Shown: piece by piece, positions 15,522 to 24,325 of the stretch
Numbering within the stretch: position 1 is the stretch's first letter
Layout of the letters: each line of letters begins with the position of its first letter
Source of the DNA: an uncultured Eubacterium sp.
GTDB lineage: Bacteria > Bacillota > Clostridia > Lachnospirales > Lachnospiraceae
Length of the DNA stretch: 33,068 bases
Direction of reading: 5' to 3'
Assembly: GCA_910586445.1 (NCBI GenBank)
Contig: CAJUHV010000043.1
Location: forward strand, 1 to 33,068
Position numbers and translations under genes: made by a program
Notes under the pieces: model-generated
The model's input: the letters and a program-made list of their open reading frames with translations, nothing else
Database searches by the model: none
Told to the model about the DNA's origin: nothing

Positions 15522-17756
15522 ATGAACAATAATCTCATTGAATGTATTTTAAACCTGTTGCACATCCCTAGAAATAACATTTCAAATATCGTCCCAAATG
15601 AACCAGAGGCACAGGCTGCCCCGCCGGCCCCTGCCGACATGCAGGGTCATCTGACAGCACAGGCACTGCTGAATTTTATTGATGAAATGCCCGGCGGTTT
15701 TTTGATTTACCAGGCAGATGAAGCAGAAAGTATAGTATATGCAAATAAAGCACTTCTGCGTATATCCGGCTGCGGTTCTTTAGCAGAATTCCAGACATTA
15801 ACTGGAAATTCCTTCAAAGGGTTTGTATATTATGAAGATCTAGAAAGTGTAGAACAGAGTATCAAAGAACAGATTACAAACAGCATATATGATCTGGATT
15901 ATGTAGAATACCGTATTATGGACAAAAACGGCCATATACACTGGCTGGAAGATTTCGGGCATTTTATCCACAGCCATGGCATGGGTGATTTTTTCTATGT
16001 ATTTATCAGCGATGTCACGAAAAAGAAGCTCGTACAGCAGGAAGAACATGATGCCCTGATGCAGAAATGCATGAAAAACGAGCAGAAGCTACAGAACATG
16101 ATCAGCAAATATGCAAAAGAACGTGCGGTCATCAACCAGGAGCACCTGCGCCGGCTTGAAGTGATTGAAGGTCTGAGCATAAATTACGATTCTATTTTAT
16201 ACGCCGACCTGGATGCTGATAAAATACTGCCATACCGCCTGAGCGTCAGGACAAATGTTCAGTTTGATAAAAAATTTCAATCAAAAAGCTACCGCTGGTA
16301 TCATTTTGATTATATCAATACATGGGTTCACCCGGAAGACCGCGAAGCCGTATCCAGATCTACCGAACCGGATTACATCCGGCAGAAGCTGTCAGAAAGC
16401 AAGACCTTTTACATTAATTACCGTGTGCTTCTGAACACAAAGCTGCAGTACTTACAGCTGCGCATTGTAAATGTCAGCAAAAAAAGCCAGGTCTCCCAGA
16501 TTGTCATGGGCTATCGAAAGGTGGACGAAGAAGTACGCCGTGAAATGGAACAAAAACAGCTTCTGGAACACGCGCTTGACGATGCCAATCTGGCCATTGT
16601 TGCAAAAAATACCTTTCTCTCCAATATGTCACATGACATGCGCACGCCGCTGAATGCGATCTTCGGCTATACTGCCCTTGCCAAGGATCATCTGAGCGAT
16701 CCGGCAGCCGCATTAGAATATCTGGCTAAAATAGAATCTTCAAGTGCGCAGCTGCTGGACTTAATCGAAAAGGTGCTGGAAATCGCATGGACACAGTCAG
16801 ATGATATCCGTCTGTCTGAATCTGACTGCAACTTATGGGAAATCTTACAGAGTGTACATACCGCCCTGCTGCCGCAGGCATTTGAAAAAAATATCACATT
16901 TTCCCTGAATGCTGCCGGCCTGACACACGGTATTGTCACAAGTGATCCAGATAAATTAAAGCAGATTTTAACTTATCTGGCAGGCAACGCCGTAAAATAT
17001 ACGCCGGACGGCGGCCGCGTCAATATGATTGTCATGGAGCTGGAAAGCCTGCCGAATAATTATGCGGTCTACCAGTTTGTTGTAGAAGATAACGGCATAG
17101 GAATCAGCCCGGAATTTTTAGACCATATCTATGAACCGTTTGAACGTGAAAAAAACACAACCCTCTGCGGCATATACGGCACCGGGCTGGGCCTTACGAT
17201 TACAAAACAGCTTACAGAGGTCATGGGCGGAAGCATTGAGGCACAGAGCAAATCCGGCGTAGGCAGCCGCTTTACCGTCACGCTCCGGCTGAAAATACAA
17301 AATCATAAGACGCTGTCTGATGTCAATATCGAGGACACTCTGAACTATCTGATGAGCAGAAAAATACTGCTCGTTGAAGACAACGAAATCAATCTGGAAA
17401 TCGAAACAGCCATATTGGAAGAACTGGGACTTGAGATCGACACCGCTACAGACGGCAGCATTGCCGTAGAAAAAATGCAGCAGGCAAAGCCCGGCGAGTA
17501 TGCACTGATCCTGATGGATATACAAATGCCCGTCATGAACGGCAGACAGGCAGCAAAAGCCATACGAAACCTCAAAGATAAAATGCTGTCCCATATCCCG
17601 ATCATAGCATTGTCTGCAGATGCCTTCGAAAGCGACAAGCGCAAATCAATTGAAAGCGGCATGGACGCACATCTTCCAAAGCCGATTGATGTTCCAGTGC
17701 TTTTAGAAACAATCGGCAGAACGCTGCAGACGCATGCAGCCTTATATGGAAACTAG
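15522..17756 (+). CDS. hybrid sensor histidine kinase with receiver domain
   Basis: A 744-residue signalling protein with no obvious membrane segment. A PAS/PAC sensor covers about residues 50-165 (GGFLIYQADE to FISDVTKKK). A coiled-coil and a second PAS-like region follow (about 215-340). HisKA carries SNMSHDMRTPLNAIFGY with phospho-acceptor His371. The HATPase domain shows NAVKYTPDGG, DNGIGISPEF and GTGLGLTI. A C-terminal receiver follows (LLVEDNEINLEI), with phospho-acceptor Asp666 in LMDIQMPVMNG. The start at 15522 has AAAGGA upstream. It has no DNA-binding domain and no response-regulator neighbour, so any output is by phosphorelay or protein contact. It diverges from terD, which suggests a link to the stress island. 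Confidence 0.94.
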   Translation: MNNNLIECILNLLHIPRNNISNIVPNEPEAQAAPPAPADMQGHLTAQALLNFIDEMPGGFLIYQADEAESIVYANKALLRISGCGSLAEFQTLTGNSFKGFVYYEDLESVEQSIKEQITNSIYDLDYVEYRIMDKNGHIHWLEDFGHFIHSHGMGDFFYVFISDVTKKKLVQQEEHDALMQKCMKNEQKLQNMISKYAKERAVINQEHLRRLEVIEGLSINYDSILYADLDADKILPYRLSVRTNVQFDKKFQSKSYRWYHFDYINTWVHPEDREAVSRSTEPDYIRQKLSESKTFYINYRVLLNTKLQYLQLRIVNVSKKSQVSQIVMGYRKVDEEVRREMEQKQLLEHALDDANLAIVAKNTFLSNMSHDMRTPLNAIFGYTALAKDHLSDPAAALEYLAKIESSSAQLLDLIEKVLEIAWTQSDDIRLSESDCNLWEILQSVHTALLPQAFEKNITFSLNAAGLTHGIVTSDPDKLKQILTYLAGNAVKYTPDGGRVNMIVMELESLPNNYAVYQFVVEDNGIGISPEFLDHIYEPFEREKNTTLCGIYGTGLGLTITKQLTEVMGGSIEAQSKSGVGSRFTVTLRLKIQNHKTLSDVNIEDTLNYLMSRKILLVEDNEINLEIETAILEELGLEIDTATDGSIAVEKMQQAKPGEYALILMDIQMPVMNGRQAAKAIRNLKDKMLSHIPIIALSADAFESDKRKSIESGMDAHLPKPIDVPVLLETIGRTLQTHAALYGN

Positions 17757-17781
17757 CTGCGGCAGCAGGAGCGGACAGGCT

Positions 17782-17947
17782 CTAGAGCGTGTTTGAAAAT
17801 TCATTCCCGCGATCTGCACTCCCCACTTCGCGGATAATTCATCCCAAATTTAATCAACATAGCCCGCTATGCCTCATAAATTTGGGATAAATTCTCCACC
17901 AAGTGTGAAGCACATCTCACGGAAAGCATTTTTCAAACACGCTCTAG
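17782..17947 (-). repeat. MITE-like dispersed repeat, copy 2 (complete, 166 bp)
   Basis: The termini are inverted: CTAGAGCGTGTTTGAAAA at the left and TTTTTCAAACACGCTCTAG at the right. The core holds CATAGCCCGCTATG flanked by AATTTAATCAA and TCATAAATTTGGG, in the opposite orientation to copies 1 and 4. A second, vestigial end (CTAGAGCGTGTCTTAAAAATCATT) starts at the same CTAG and runs into the stop of the HAD gene at 17963. It lies between the kinase and HAD genes, which converge. Confidence 0.88.
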
Positions 17948-17962
17948 AGCGTGTCTTAAAAA

Positions 17963-18826
17963 TCATTTCTTAATCTTATTCAGCAGAAATGCCAGCAGCT
18001 CTTCGGAAAAAAGTTTTTTTCCGGGCATGACATGTATATGCTCTTCGGTTAGTGCCCCAAATGCACAGCCTGCGGGGGCTGCGGCAAGATCTGCCTCGTG
18101 CAGCATCGGCCTGTCAAATATGCTGTCTCCTGCGGACAGCATATAATCCGCCCGGATATAATCACGGAATCTTTTCAGCGCATTCCCTTTATTGAGCTGC
18201 TTTGGGACTACATATACCTTCTCTCCATTATAAAACACATCTGTCAGCTTGAGATCTAACAGGCCCTGCATACGGGCTGTTGTTTCTGCCGGATTTTTAC
18301 ATTTCGTAAATACAAACAAATCTTCTATGACACGCAGCTCAAAAATTCTGTTTTTTTCCTCTGACAGATACTCGGCAGCCCTCTGCAGCTCTGTGCGGCT
18401 TTCCTGCACCATATCAAAAGACCGGCGGTACCAGGCGTCATCCGTCCTGTCCATATGAAGCAGGATACCGCCGTTACAGGCCAGTGCATATGAAATATTT
18501 CCAATCTGCAGGTCAATGCGCCTATACTGCTCGACGGTACGGGTTGTGACAGGGACGATCAGGGCACGCTCTTTTAATTCCATCAGCAGCTGGTGCGTCT
18601 TACGGCTGATAAAGGAAATCTCCCGCCCCTGATATGTCTCCACACAAATCCACTGACCGAAAGCATTTTGGCCTGCACTACCCTGCGCAGCTGCATGCCG
18701 GCCTGCACTGCCTTGATCAGATGCATTCTGCCCCGCCATATTTGGGCCTGATTCAGACTGAAGCCTGTCTATATGCTTATAAGAATATATCAGCGTATTA
18801 TCCAGATCCACGCAAAATACTATCAT
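17963..18826 (-). CDS. HAD-superfamily phosphatase of the Ter metabolite module
   Basis: A 287-residue haloacid-dehalogenase hydrolase. Motif I is FCVDLDNTLIY at the N-terminus. TTRTVEQYRRI is the motif II region. The C-terminal KGNALKRFRDYI and LSAGDSIFDRPML match motifs III and IV. The start at 18826 is preferred because GAGG precedes it. Residues about 29-55 are a low-complexity insert of three decayed 10-residue units (GQNASDQGSA, GRHAAAQGSA, GQNAFGQ). It is the last gene of the protease-YceG-TelA operon. HAD phosphatases recur in ter loci with the PRTase and CitE-like enzymes. The stop codon appears to come from a vestigial repeat end. Confidence 0.9.
   Translation of the reverse strand: MIVFCVDLDNTLIYSYKHIDRLQSESGPNMAGQNASDQGSAGRHAAAQGSAGQNAFGQWICVETYQGREISFISRKTHQLLMELKERALIVPVTTRTVEQYRRIDLQIGNISYALACNGGILLHMDRTDDAWYRRSFDMVQESRTELQRAAEYLSEEKNRIFELRVIEDLFVFTKCKNPAETTARMQGLLDLKLTDVFYNGEKVYVVPKQLNKGNALKRFRDYIRADYMLSAGDSIFDRPMLHEADLAAAPAGCAFGALTEEHIHVMPGKKLFSEELLAFLLNKIKK
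18665..18739 (-). repeat. 30-bp in-frame repeat in the HAD gene
   Basis: Two and a half units of about 30 bp, each starting GCAT and containing GGCCTGCACT. They encode the Gly/Gln/Ala/Ser insert after HAD motif I. Confidence 0.7.
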
Positions 18827-18916
18827 AAAATAATTCCTCATTTAATACCACTATAAAATAATTTCTGTTTAGCAGTACCTGTCTGCTGGCCATGCCGCAC
18901 GTCTGCTGTTTTCTGG

Positions 18917-20068
18917 TTATCGAACTGTCTGATTCGGCATGTGATACATCTGGTTGAATTCCTGCTTGATCTGCTCCAGCCTTGCCTGATCCTCGATGCG
19001 CTGTTTTCTCGCATTATCCTGTATCTGCCTGGTCTCCTCAATGCCGTCCACAATCGTCTTCCAGGTCGTTTCCAGCGTTTCTATTTTAATAGAACTGCCA
19101 GAGGCCAGCTGCGCCGTCAGCTTTGACTGCTCTACCGTATTGCGCGCATTTTTCATAAGCATTTCGTTTGTCTTTTCGTCCAATGCAGACATCGCTTCGG
19201 CCTGGATACGCTGTCTCTTCAACATTATCGCCTGAGCAAGTGCCTGCTTAAACACCGGAAGTGTTATAATAAATGCAGAATTAATTTTCCTGACAAGATT
19301 CATATTGCTAAATTCCATCGTCTTGATCATCGGAATCGACTGCATGGCTACGCTTTCTGCCGTCCTAAGGTCCTGCGTCCTCTGCTCCAGCATCGTCAGC
19401 GCCTGGTTTAACGTCGTCAGCTCAAACTGTATGGATGTATCCCCGCCTGCCGCCATATCTGCCTCACGCTTTGTGATATACTCCTGTATTTCCCTGCAGC
19501 CCTGTTCTCCTGCCAGAATATAGCGGACAAGCTCATGATAGTAATTGACATTTGCCTCAAACATCTGGTTCAGATTACGGTTTGACTGCTTGATCTCGGA
19601 TTCATACTGCTTGAGCTGGACATAGATCTTATCTACTTCGTCGCCCATCGTATGATATTTATCTAATATTTTATCCAGCTGTTTACGCAGGTTTCCAAAT
19701 AATTTTTTAAAACGGCTTGGATTCTCCTTGATTTCATCGATATCAAATTTATCCATAATTTTTGCCAGTGTAGAAAGCATCTGGCTGGAATCATCGATTT
19801 TAGACATGCTCATGCTGTTTAATACGACATCCGAGGCCTTGGAGATCTCTTCTGCTACCTCTGCGCCAAAAGAAACGATCGTTTCCAGATTATAGACTTC
19901 AATTGTGCTGACCAGCTCATCCACCTGCGGTGAATTTACCAGCTGGGCATTCATCTGCTCCCTGTCCGCAGCTATATCATACTTTTCTACAACTTCGATT
20001 TCATTTTTTTCTTGTACTGCCATCCCCGCTGCAGCGGGCGCAGTTGTCTGGTTAAAATTTAATCCCAT
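18917..20068 (-). CDS. telA: TelA-family toxic anion resistance protein
   Basis: A 383-residue soluble TelA/KlaA-family protein (YceH in Bacillus). It is mostly alpha-helical with coiled-coil stretches. Recognisable parts are FGNLRKQLDKILDKYHTMGDEVDKIYVQLKQYE, the ELTTLNQALTMLEQRTQDLR helix and SIPMIKTMEFSNMNLVRKINSAFIITLPVFKQAL, the most conserved core. The ATG at 20068 lies two bases after the stop of the YceG-like gene, with GAGAGGA inside that gene's end, so translation is coupled. The family is linked to tellurite, peptide-antibiotic and phage tolerance; the biochemical role is unknown. Confidence 0.95.
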   Translation of the reverse strand: MGLNFNQTTAPAAAGMAVQEKNEIEVVEKYDIAADREQMNAQLVNSPQVDELVSTIEVYNLETIVSFGAEVAEEISKASDVVLNSMSMSKIDDSSQMLSTLAKIMDKFDIDEIKENPSRFKKLFGNLRKQLDKILDKYHTMGDEVDKIYVQLKQYESEIKQSNRNLNQMFEANVNYYHELVRYILAGEQGCREIQEYITKREADMAAGGDTSIQFELTTLNQALTMLEQRTQDLRTAESVAMQSIPMIKTMEFSNMNLVRKINSAFIITLPVFKQALAQAIMLKRQRIQAEAMSALDEKTNEMLMKNARNTVEQSKLTAQLASGSSIKIETLETTWKTIVDGIEETRQIQDNARKQRIEDQARLEQIKQEFNQMYHMPNQTVR

Positions 20069-20070
20069 AT

Positions 20071-22350
20071 TTATTTTCCTCTCTTAAATATTATATCACG
20101 CCATCTCGGGCGCGCGTTGCATGACTGGCCGTCCAGATTTGGAATGCGCAGGTCATATACATATTCTCCAATCTGATGTTCCAGCACGACCTGCCTGTTA
20201 AAATATCTCTCAATATTCTGATAGCCTGTCGGCACAAAAAATACAACATCAAAGCCTGCAAGATTTAAAAATGCTGTCAGTATGGTATCCTCCAGTGAAA
20301 TCATTGCCTCGGTCGTATTTATATAAATACATTTTGGATTCTTTTTTGTAAAATCAAATTTCTGGATCAGCCTGACCAGTTCTTTTGGAAGATTTAGGAT
20401 CGTCGCCACAATCGTATATTCCGTACCGTTTTCAAATGTCCCGCGGATGAGTTTCTGGTCGATCAGTGCCTGCATTTTTTCCAGTATATAGTCCTGCATT
20501 TCCTCTCTCAGAAAACCATATGGATAATCTGGATGACTTTTGATCTTTGTCTTCATCAGCCTGCCGTTTTTATAAAATTCCGGTGCATGCGCCTTCATCG
20601 GATTTGGGGACGCAGGATCGATAAACGGGGCGCTTTTTATTACAAACGTATCTTCATTGACCAGTTCTTTGACCGAACGCCAGTAAGCGGGTATCTCCCC
20701 GTCTTTGACACCGGATACCTTTGCAAAGATCACAGGAATATTTACAATGCCTCCGCTTGTGCCGAAATTCGGCCTGTATTTTACTTCCTCATTCCATAAA
20801 ATCTTGATCTCTTCGTACATCGTCTGCAGTATCATCGCATTCGCCTGATCATACTGCTGGGTGCGGTAAATCCCGCTGCCCTCATACATAAGCGTATCCA
20901 GCTCGCGTTCTGCATGGTATGCTGCGGTTCCGACATGCACATCTGTATTTTCCTGCGGAAATGTGCGCAGGTCTAAAGACTGCGGTTCATTAATCTCATA
21001 AAGCAGGCTGTCTGTTAAGCAGCATTTTTTCTCCAGATTTGGACAAAGGATCAATACGTCTAACGGCAGCCTCGCTAAAAAGCGTACAAACACCGCCTCA
21101 TTTTCATCCCCACAGCCGCCCATATAAATAAAGCAGCCTATTTCGTCCTCTTTCCACCCGGAAAACAGCTTCTCCTGATACCGTCCAAGCCAGCAGAGTA
21201 GGTAAACCGCTTTATTCGTCAGCTTGTTTAAGCTGTCATGCGTCTTCTCGGCCTCTAAGTACATGACATCTACAAAGGACTTCACCATCATACGCTGCAG
21301 CTCCAGATTTGCCGTATACTTGATATTTGATGACAGATCCAAGATCATCTGATCCTGTTTTGCATAATTGCTGCGGTGCACTGCTGCGATTTCATCCATC
21401 GCAGGCCGCTCAATGCACTCGTTCACAATCAGCCTCCTGCGTCCGCTGTTTTTTAATTCCAGCTGAAACTGATAGAGCTCATTTGCATAGGTCAGCTTAT
21501 CCTCTGCGCCGTTGATTCTAATATAGCAGTTGTAAAAAAAGCCAGGATCGCTTCCCCTTGAAGCAGCATTTTCTTTAATAAGCGCAAGCCCTCCGCTGTC
21601 TGATTGTATCCATGCATTTGTGCAGTTTAATTTTTTCGGCATTCTGCCATAGAGACGTTCTTTGTTCATCTCTTCTTGAATCTGCTGCCGGATCTGCTTT
21701 ATGCAAAATCCCTCTGGAAACGGCTGCTGCCCTGCCTGCTTTAATTCGTCTGACAACACAGACCCGCTGTCCAGCTTTTGATACGAAGCCTCTCCCTGAT
21801 ACTGCAGCAGCACTACGTCGCAGCCTGCATTTGACAATATGGAAATAAGCATGAGTTCATAATTGGATATATTTCCTTCATACAGTATTTTCGGAATCGT
21901 TTCTTCTCCAAGCAGGTTGACAATCCGTTCAAACTTATAATACAGCCAGCACATAAATTTGATATATGCATTTTTCTGCATATGCTCCGTCTTGCCCTGC
22001 CTGCGCAGAGAATCCAAGGAATCATATAATGAAACTGCTACATTTTCCCTCTGGAAATCGTTCATGCGGGGCAGCCACTTTTTTAGGCTGGCAGTCAGAA
22101 AAGCCGGCTCCAGACGAAAATCCATTCCCATCACTTCATTATAATATGCCAGATTTTTTTCATCGGGGTTTGGCAGCCTGCCTTCGATAATAACACCTGC
22201 TTTTCTGGCCGCTTCATAATATGTCCGCAGAAAATGGCCGATTTCTTCTGTATACCCGTTGATCCGGTAAAAATAAACGCTGTTTTCATTCCGTTCACTT
22301 TTCTTTTTAAAATAATCATTTAAGTTTTCTAATTTGCTATGCCAAAACAT
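20071..22350 (-). CDS. YceG-like Ter-locus protein
   Basis: A 759-residue protein of the bacterial YceG-like family (Ter loci; not the MltG lytic transglycosylase that shares the name). The start at 22350 (MFWHSKLENLNDYF) has AGGG upstream and lies 25 bp after the protease stop; the frame extends to 22452 only by overlapping that gene. It shows several units with a shared pattern: a strand-rich segment ending in a CDVVLLQY, LDVLILCP or FDVVFFVP core. No catalytic motif is certain. It is between the protease fusion and telA, as yceG is next to yceH in Bacillus. Confidence 0.88.
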   Translation of the reverse strand: MFWHSKLENLNDYFKKKSERNENSVYFYRINGYTEEIGHFLRTYYEAARKAGVIIEGRLPNPDEKNLAYYNEVMGMDFRLEPAFLTASLKKWLPRMNDFQRENVAVSLYDSLDSLRRQGKTEHMQKNAYIKFMCWLYYKFERIVNLLGEETIPKILYEGNISNYELMLISILSNAGCDVVLLQYQGEASYQKLDSGSVLSDELKQAGQQPFPEGFCIKQIRQQIQEEMNKERLYGRMPKKLNCTNAWIQSDSGGLALIKENAASRGSDPGFFYNCYIRINGAEDKLTYANELYQFQLELKNSGRRRLIVNECIERPAMDEIAAVHRSNYAKQDQMILDLSSNIKYTANLELQRMMVKSFVDVMYLEAEKTHDSLNKLTNKAVYLLCWLGRYQEKLFSGWKEDEIGCFIYMGGCGDENEAVFVRFLARLPLDVLILCPNLEKKCCLTDSLLYEINEPQSLDLRTFPQENTDVHVGTAAYHAERELDTLMYEGSGIYRTQQYDQANAMILQTMYEEIKILWNEEVKYRPNFGTSGGIVNIPVIFAKVSGVKDGEIPAYWRSVKELVNEDTFVIKSAPFIDPASPNPMKAHAPEFYKNGRLMKTKIKSHPDYPYGFLREEMQDYILEKMQALIDQKLIRGTFENGTEYTIVATILNLPKELVRLIQKFDFTKKNPKCIYINTTEAMISLEDTILTAFLNLAGFDVVFFVPTGYQNIERYFNRQVVLEHQIGEYVYDLRIPNLDGQSCNARPRWRDIIFKRGK

Positions 22351-22375
22351 GCGATCCCTCGTTTCCTCGATTTGT

Positions 22376-24127
22376 TCAAGACCGAAACCCTTGGACAAAC
22401 ATATTAATGCTCTCATAACCGACTGCCAGATTGATATTTTGTCCCTGATCAAAGCCTGCCGTACTGATGCCGATCACTTCTCCATTTAGATTTAATACCG
22501 CTCCACCAGAACTGCCGTTTGAAATCGGTGCTGTAAACTGGATCATATGTACTCCGTCCAAAATCCGAAATCCTGATATAATGCCGTTTGATACGGAATT
22601 AAACAATCCAAGCGGACTGCCGATCGCTACTACCGACTGCCCCCTGACCAGTTTTTTCTCTCCCTGATAAATCGGCAGCGGCTTTAGACTGCGCGAAATA
22701 CGCATCAACGCAAGATCCAGATCCGAATGGTATTTAATCAGCTCATCTGTCTGGTATACCTTGTCATCATTTTCTATACGGACTGAATAAAAATAACCTC
22801 CGCTCGCCACATGGTCGTTCGTCAATATATATCCGTTCCTGCCTATCATAATGCCTGAGCCTGTCGAAACCACATCGCCATTTTTATTGTGCACCGCAAT
22901 CATCACTATGGAAGACGCCAGCTCAGCCAGCTGCTCAAAGCTCTTTTCGCAGGATACAGGCGGTCTGTATATATCTGCGTCTGCGGACGGATTTACTCCG
23001 GCATTCGACGGCCTTAAAGACCGGCTCCCGCCATAAGACGGCACGTTCGGCGGCACCTGCTTCTGCGGCGGATGATTGCTGCCATTCAAAGCACCTGTGC
23101 TGCGGTGCCTGTCACGTTTTGGAATTTTAACGATTATTTTTCCGTCAGGGCTGTTTTTTTCATCGGAACCAATTTTTTCATCACTGGTCTGGCCCAGGCT
23201 GCCATAAGCCTGTGAAACTGCCTCCTGCCTGTTTGCGGCAGTCTGCCTGCTGCCTGCCTGCATACCTGCACGGATCTGGCTGTTTCCCGGCTGTACATTT
23301 ACAGCTGTCTGCCTGTTTCCTGCCTGTACATTTACAGCCGTCTGCCTGTTTTCCGCCTGTACATTTACAATTGCATTTCGATCTGCCTGACCGACTTCCC
23401 TCTGGCCGTTTATACTTGTCTGGCCAGCTGCTGCCTGATACTGCGGAATCTGTTCTGTAGAAAAATTCCCGATACGCACTTCTTTCGATAAATGATCCAG
23501 ACGATCCGGCTGCGCATGCTCTACATCCTCCCTGCTCTGGATTAAGAGCACATCACAGCCGATCAGGGTCAATATATAATAGAAGAAATACTGCTGCCTG
23601 CTTTTTACATTATCTGCCGCTATTTTTATACAGCTGCGTTCATCCCACTGCTTCAGCCCGCTGCATACATAATCAAACCAATACAATGCTTTAATATAAA
23701 AATTTTTTCGAATTGTAACAGCATCACCGCTTTTGTCCTTCTTGTATTCACCAAAAGCCTTTGTACACGCCTCAGACAGCTGCCATGCCAGCTGCTCATC
23801 GATACTGCTGACCCTTGTTAGAATGCCTCCCTGCCCGCCGCCTGCATCCCACCGGCTGTAGCAGCCGGAATAATAGTTAATATCATCCGGGTCAGACAGT
23901 CTGGGCAGCTGCGTAATCCTATTATAAAACAGCCTGCCCTGCCGCATCTGTGCTGACATAGCCTCATCTAAGCCGCATATTTCCCCGCTCAGTCCCGGCC
24001 TTGCCCCAAGCAGCCGTACAAAATATACATCCCGGCACCCTGAGCGGTACCCACCCTTGATTCCTGCAAACGCTGACGGCGAATCTACGTCCATCACATT
24101 GTATCTGTACTTTACTAATTGCCTCAT
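22376..24127 (-). CDS. YceG-like domain fused to trypsin-like serine protease
   Basis: A 583-residue fusion, first gene of the operon ending in the HAD gene. Residues 1-200 resemble the N-terminus of the following YceG-like protein: VYFVRLLG against VYFYRING, KNFYIKALYWFDY against KNAYIKFMCWLYY, and IGCDVLLIQSRE against AGCDVVLLQYQGE. Residues about 245-305 are an 11-residue repeat linker (NRQTAVNVQAG type), followed by a basic, Pro-rich stretch. Residues 400-583 are a DegP/trypsin-like protease with His439 (TNDHVAS), Asp471 (SDLDLALM) and Ser540 (NGSSGGAV), so the triad is complete. There is no signal peptide or PDZ domain, so it should act in the cytoplasm. The start at 24127 is likely; 24142 is possible. 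Confidence 0.9.
   Translation of the reverse strand: MRQLVKYRYNVMDVDSPSAFAGIKGGYRSGCRDVYFVRLLGARPGLSGEICGLDEAMSAQMRQGRLFYNRITQLPRLSDPDDINYYSGCYSRWDAGGGQGGILTRVSSIDEQLAWQLSEACTKAFGEYKKDKSGDAVTIRKNFYIKALYWFDYVCSGLKQWDERSCIKIAADNVKSRQQYFFYYILTLIGCDVLLIQSREDVEHAQPDRLDHLSKEVRIGNFSTEQIPQYQAAAGQTSINGQREVGQADRNAIVNVQAENRQTAVNVQAGNRQTAVNVQPGNSQIRAGMQAGSRQTAANRQEAVSQAYGSLGQTSDEKIGSDEKNSPDGKIIVKIPKRDRHRSTGALNGSNHPPQKQVPPNVPSYGGSRSLRPSNAGVNPSADADIYRPPVSCEKSFEQLAELASSIVMIAVHNKNGDVVSTGSGIMIGRNGYILTNDHVASGGYFYSVRIENDDKVYQTDELIKYHSDLDLALMRISRSLKPLPIYQGEKKLVRGQSVVAIGSPLGLFNSVSNGIISGFRILDGVHMIQFTAPISNGSSGGAVLNLNGEVIGISTAGFDQGQNINLAVGYESINMFVQGFRS
23225..23370 (-). repeat. 33-bp in-frame tandem repeat in the protease gene
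   Basis: The units at 23291-23323 and 23324-23356 are nearly identical (CTGTACATTTACAGC, then GTCTGCCTGTTT); a partial one follows at 23357-23370 and older, diverged units precede. They encode the 11-residue linker repeat between the YceG-like and protease domains. Confidence 0.85.
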
Positions 24128-24237
24128 CCTATCACCCTGCATATCATTCAGCTTTATATATATATTCGAAAATAAATCTATAATTATGATAATTATTATA
24201 TTAGCACAAATTCTTTCATTTATCTACCATTAAATCC

Positions 24238-24266
24238 TTGTGATTGTGCATGTAATGATGTATGAT
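24238..24266 (+). promoter_or_regulatory. promoter of the DUF3990/DUF3791 pair
   Basis: TTGTGA (24238-24243), 17-bp spacer, TATGAT (24261-24266), about 60 bp before the DUF3990 gene. The 24143-24237 stretch is very AT-rich and must also hold the minus-strand promoter of the protease operon, but I cannot choose a single site there. Confidence 0.65.
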
Positions 24267-24325
24267 AGTAACAATCTTCATTTTCAAAGCATGCTGCAGC
24301 ATGTGAACAAGAGGTAATTTGAAGT

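Noticed and set aside
20071..22350. MltG-type lytic transglycosylase (also called YceG)
   Set aside because: No YceG/MltG catalytic motif or signal anchor is present; the ter context and the similarity to the protease N-terminus fit the unrelated Bacillus YceG-like family.
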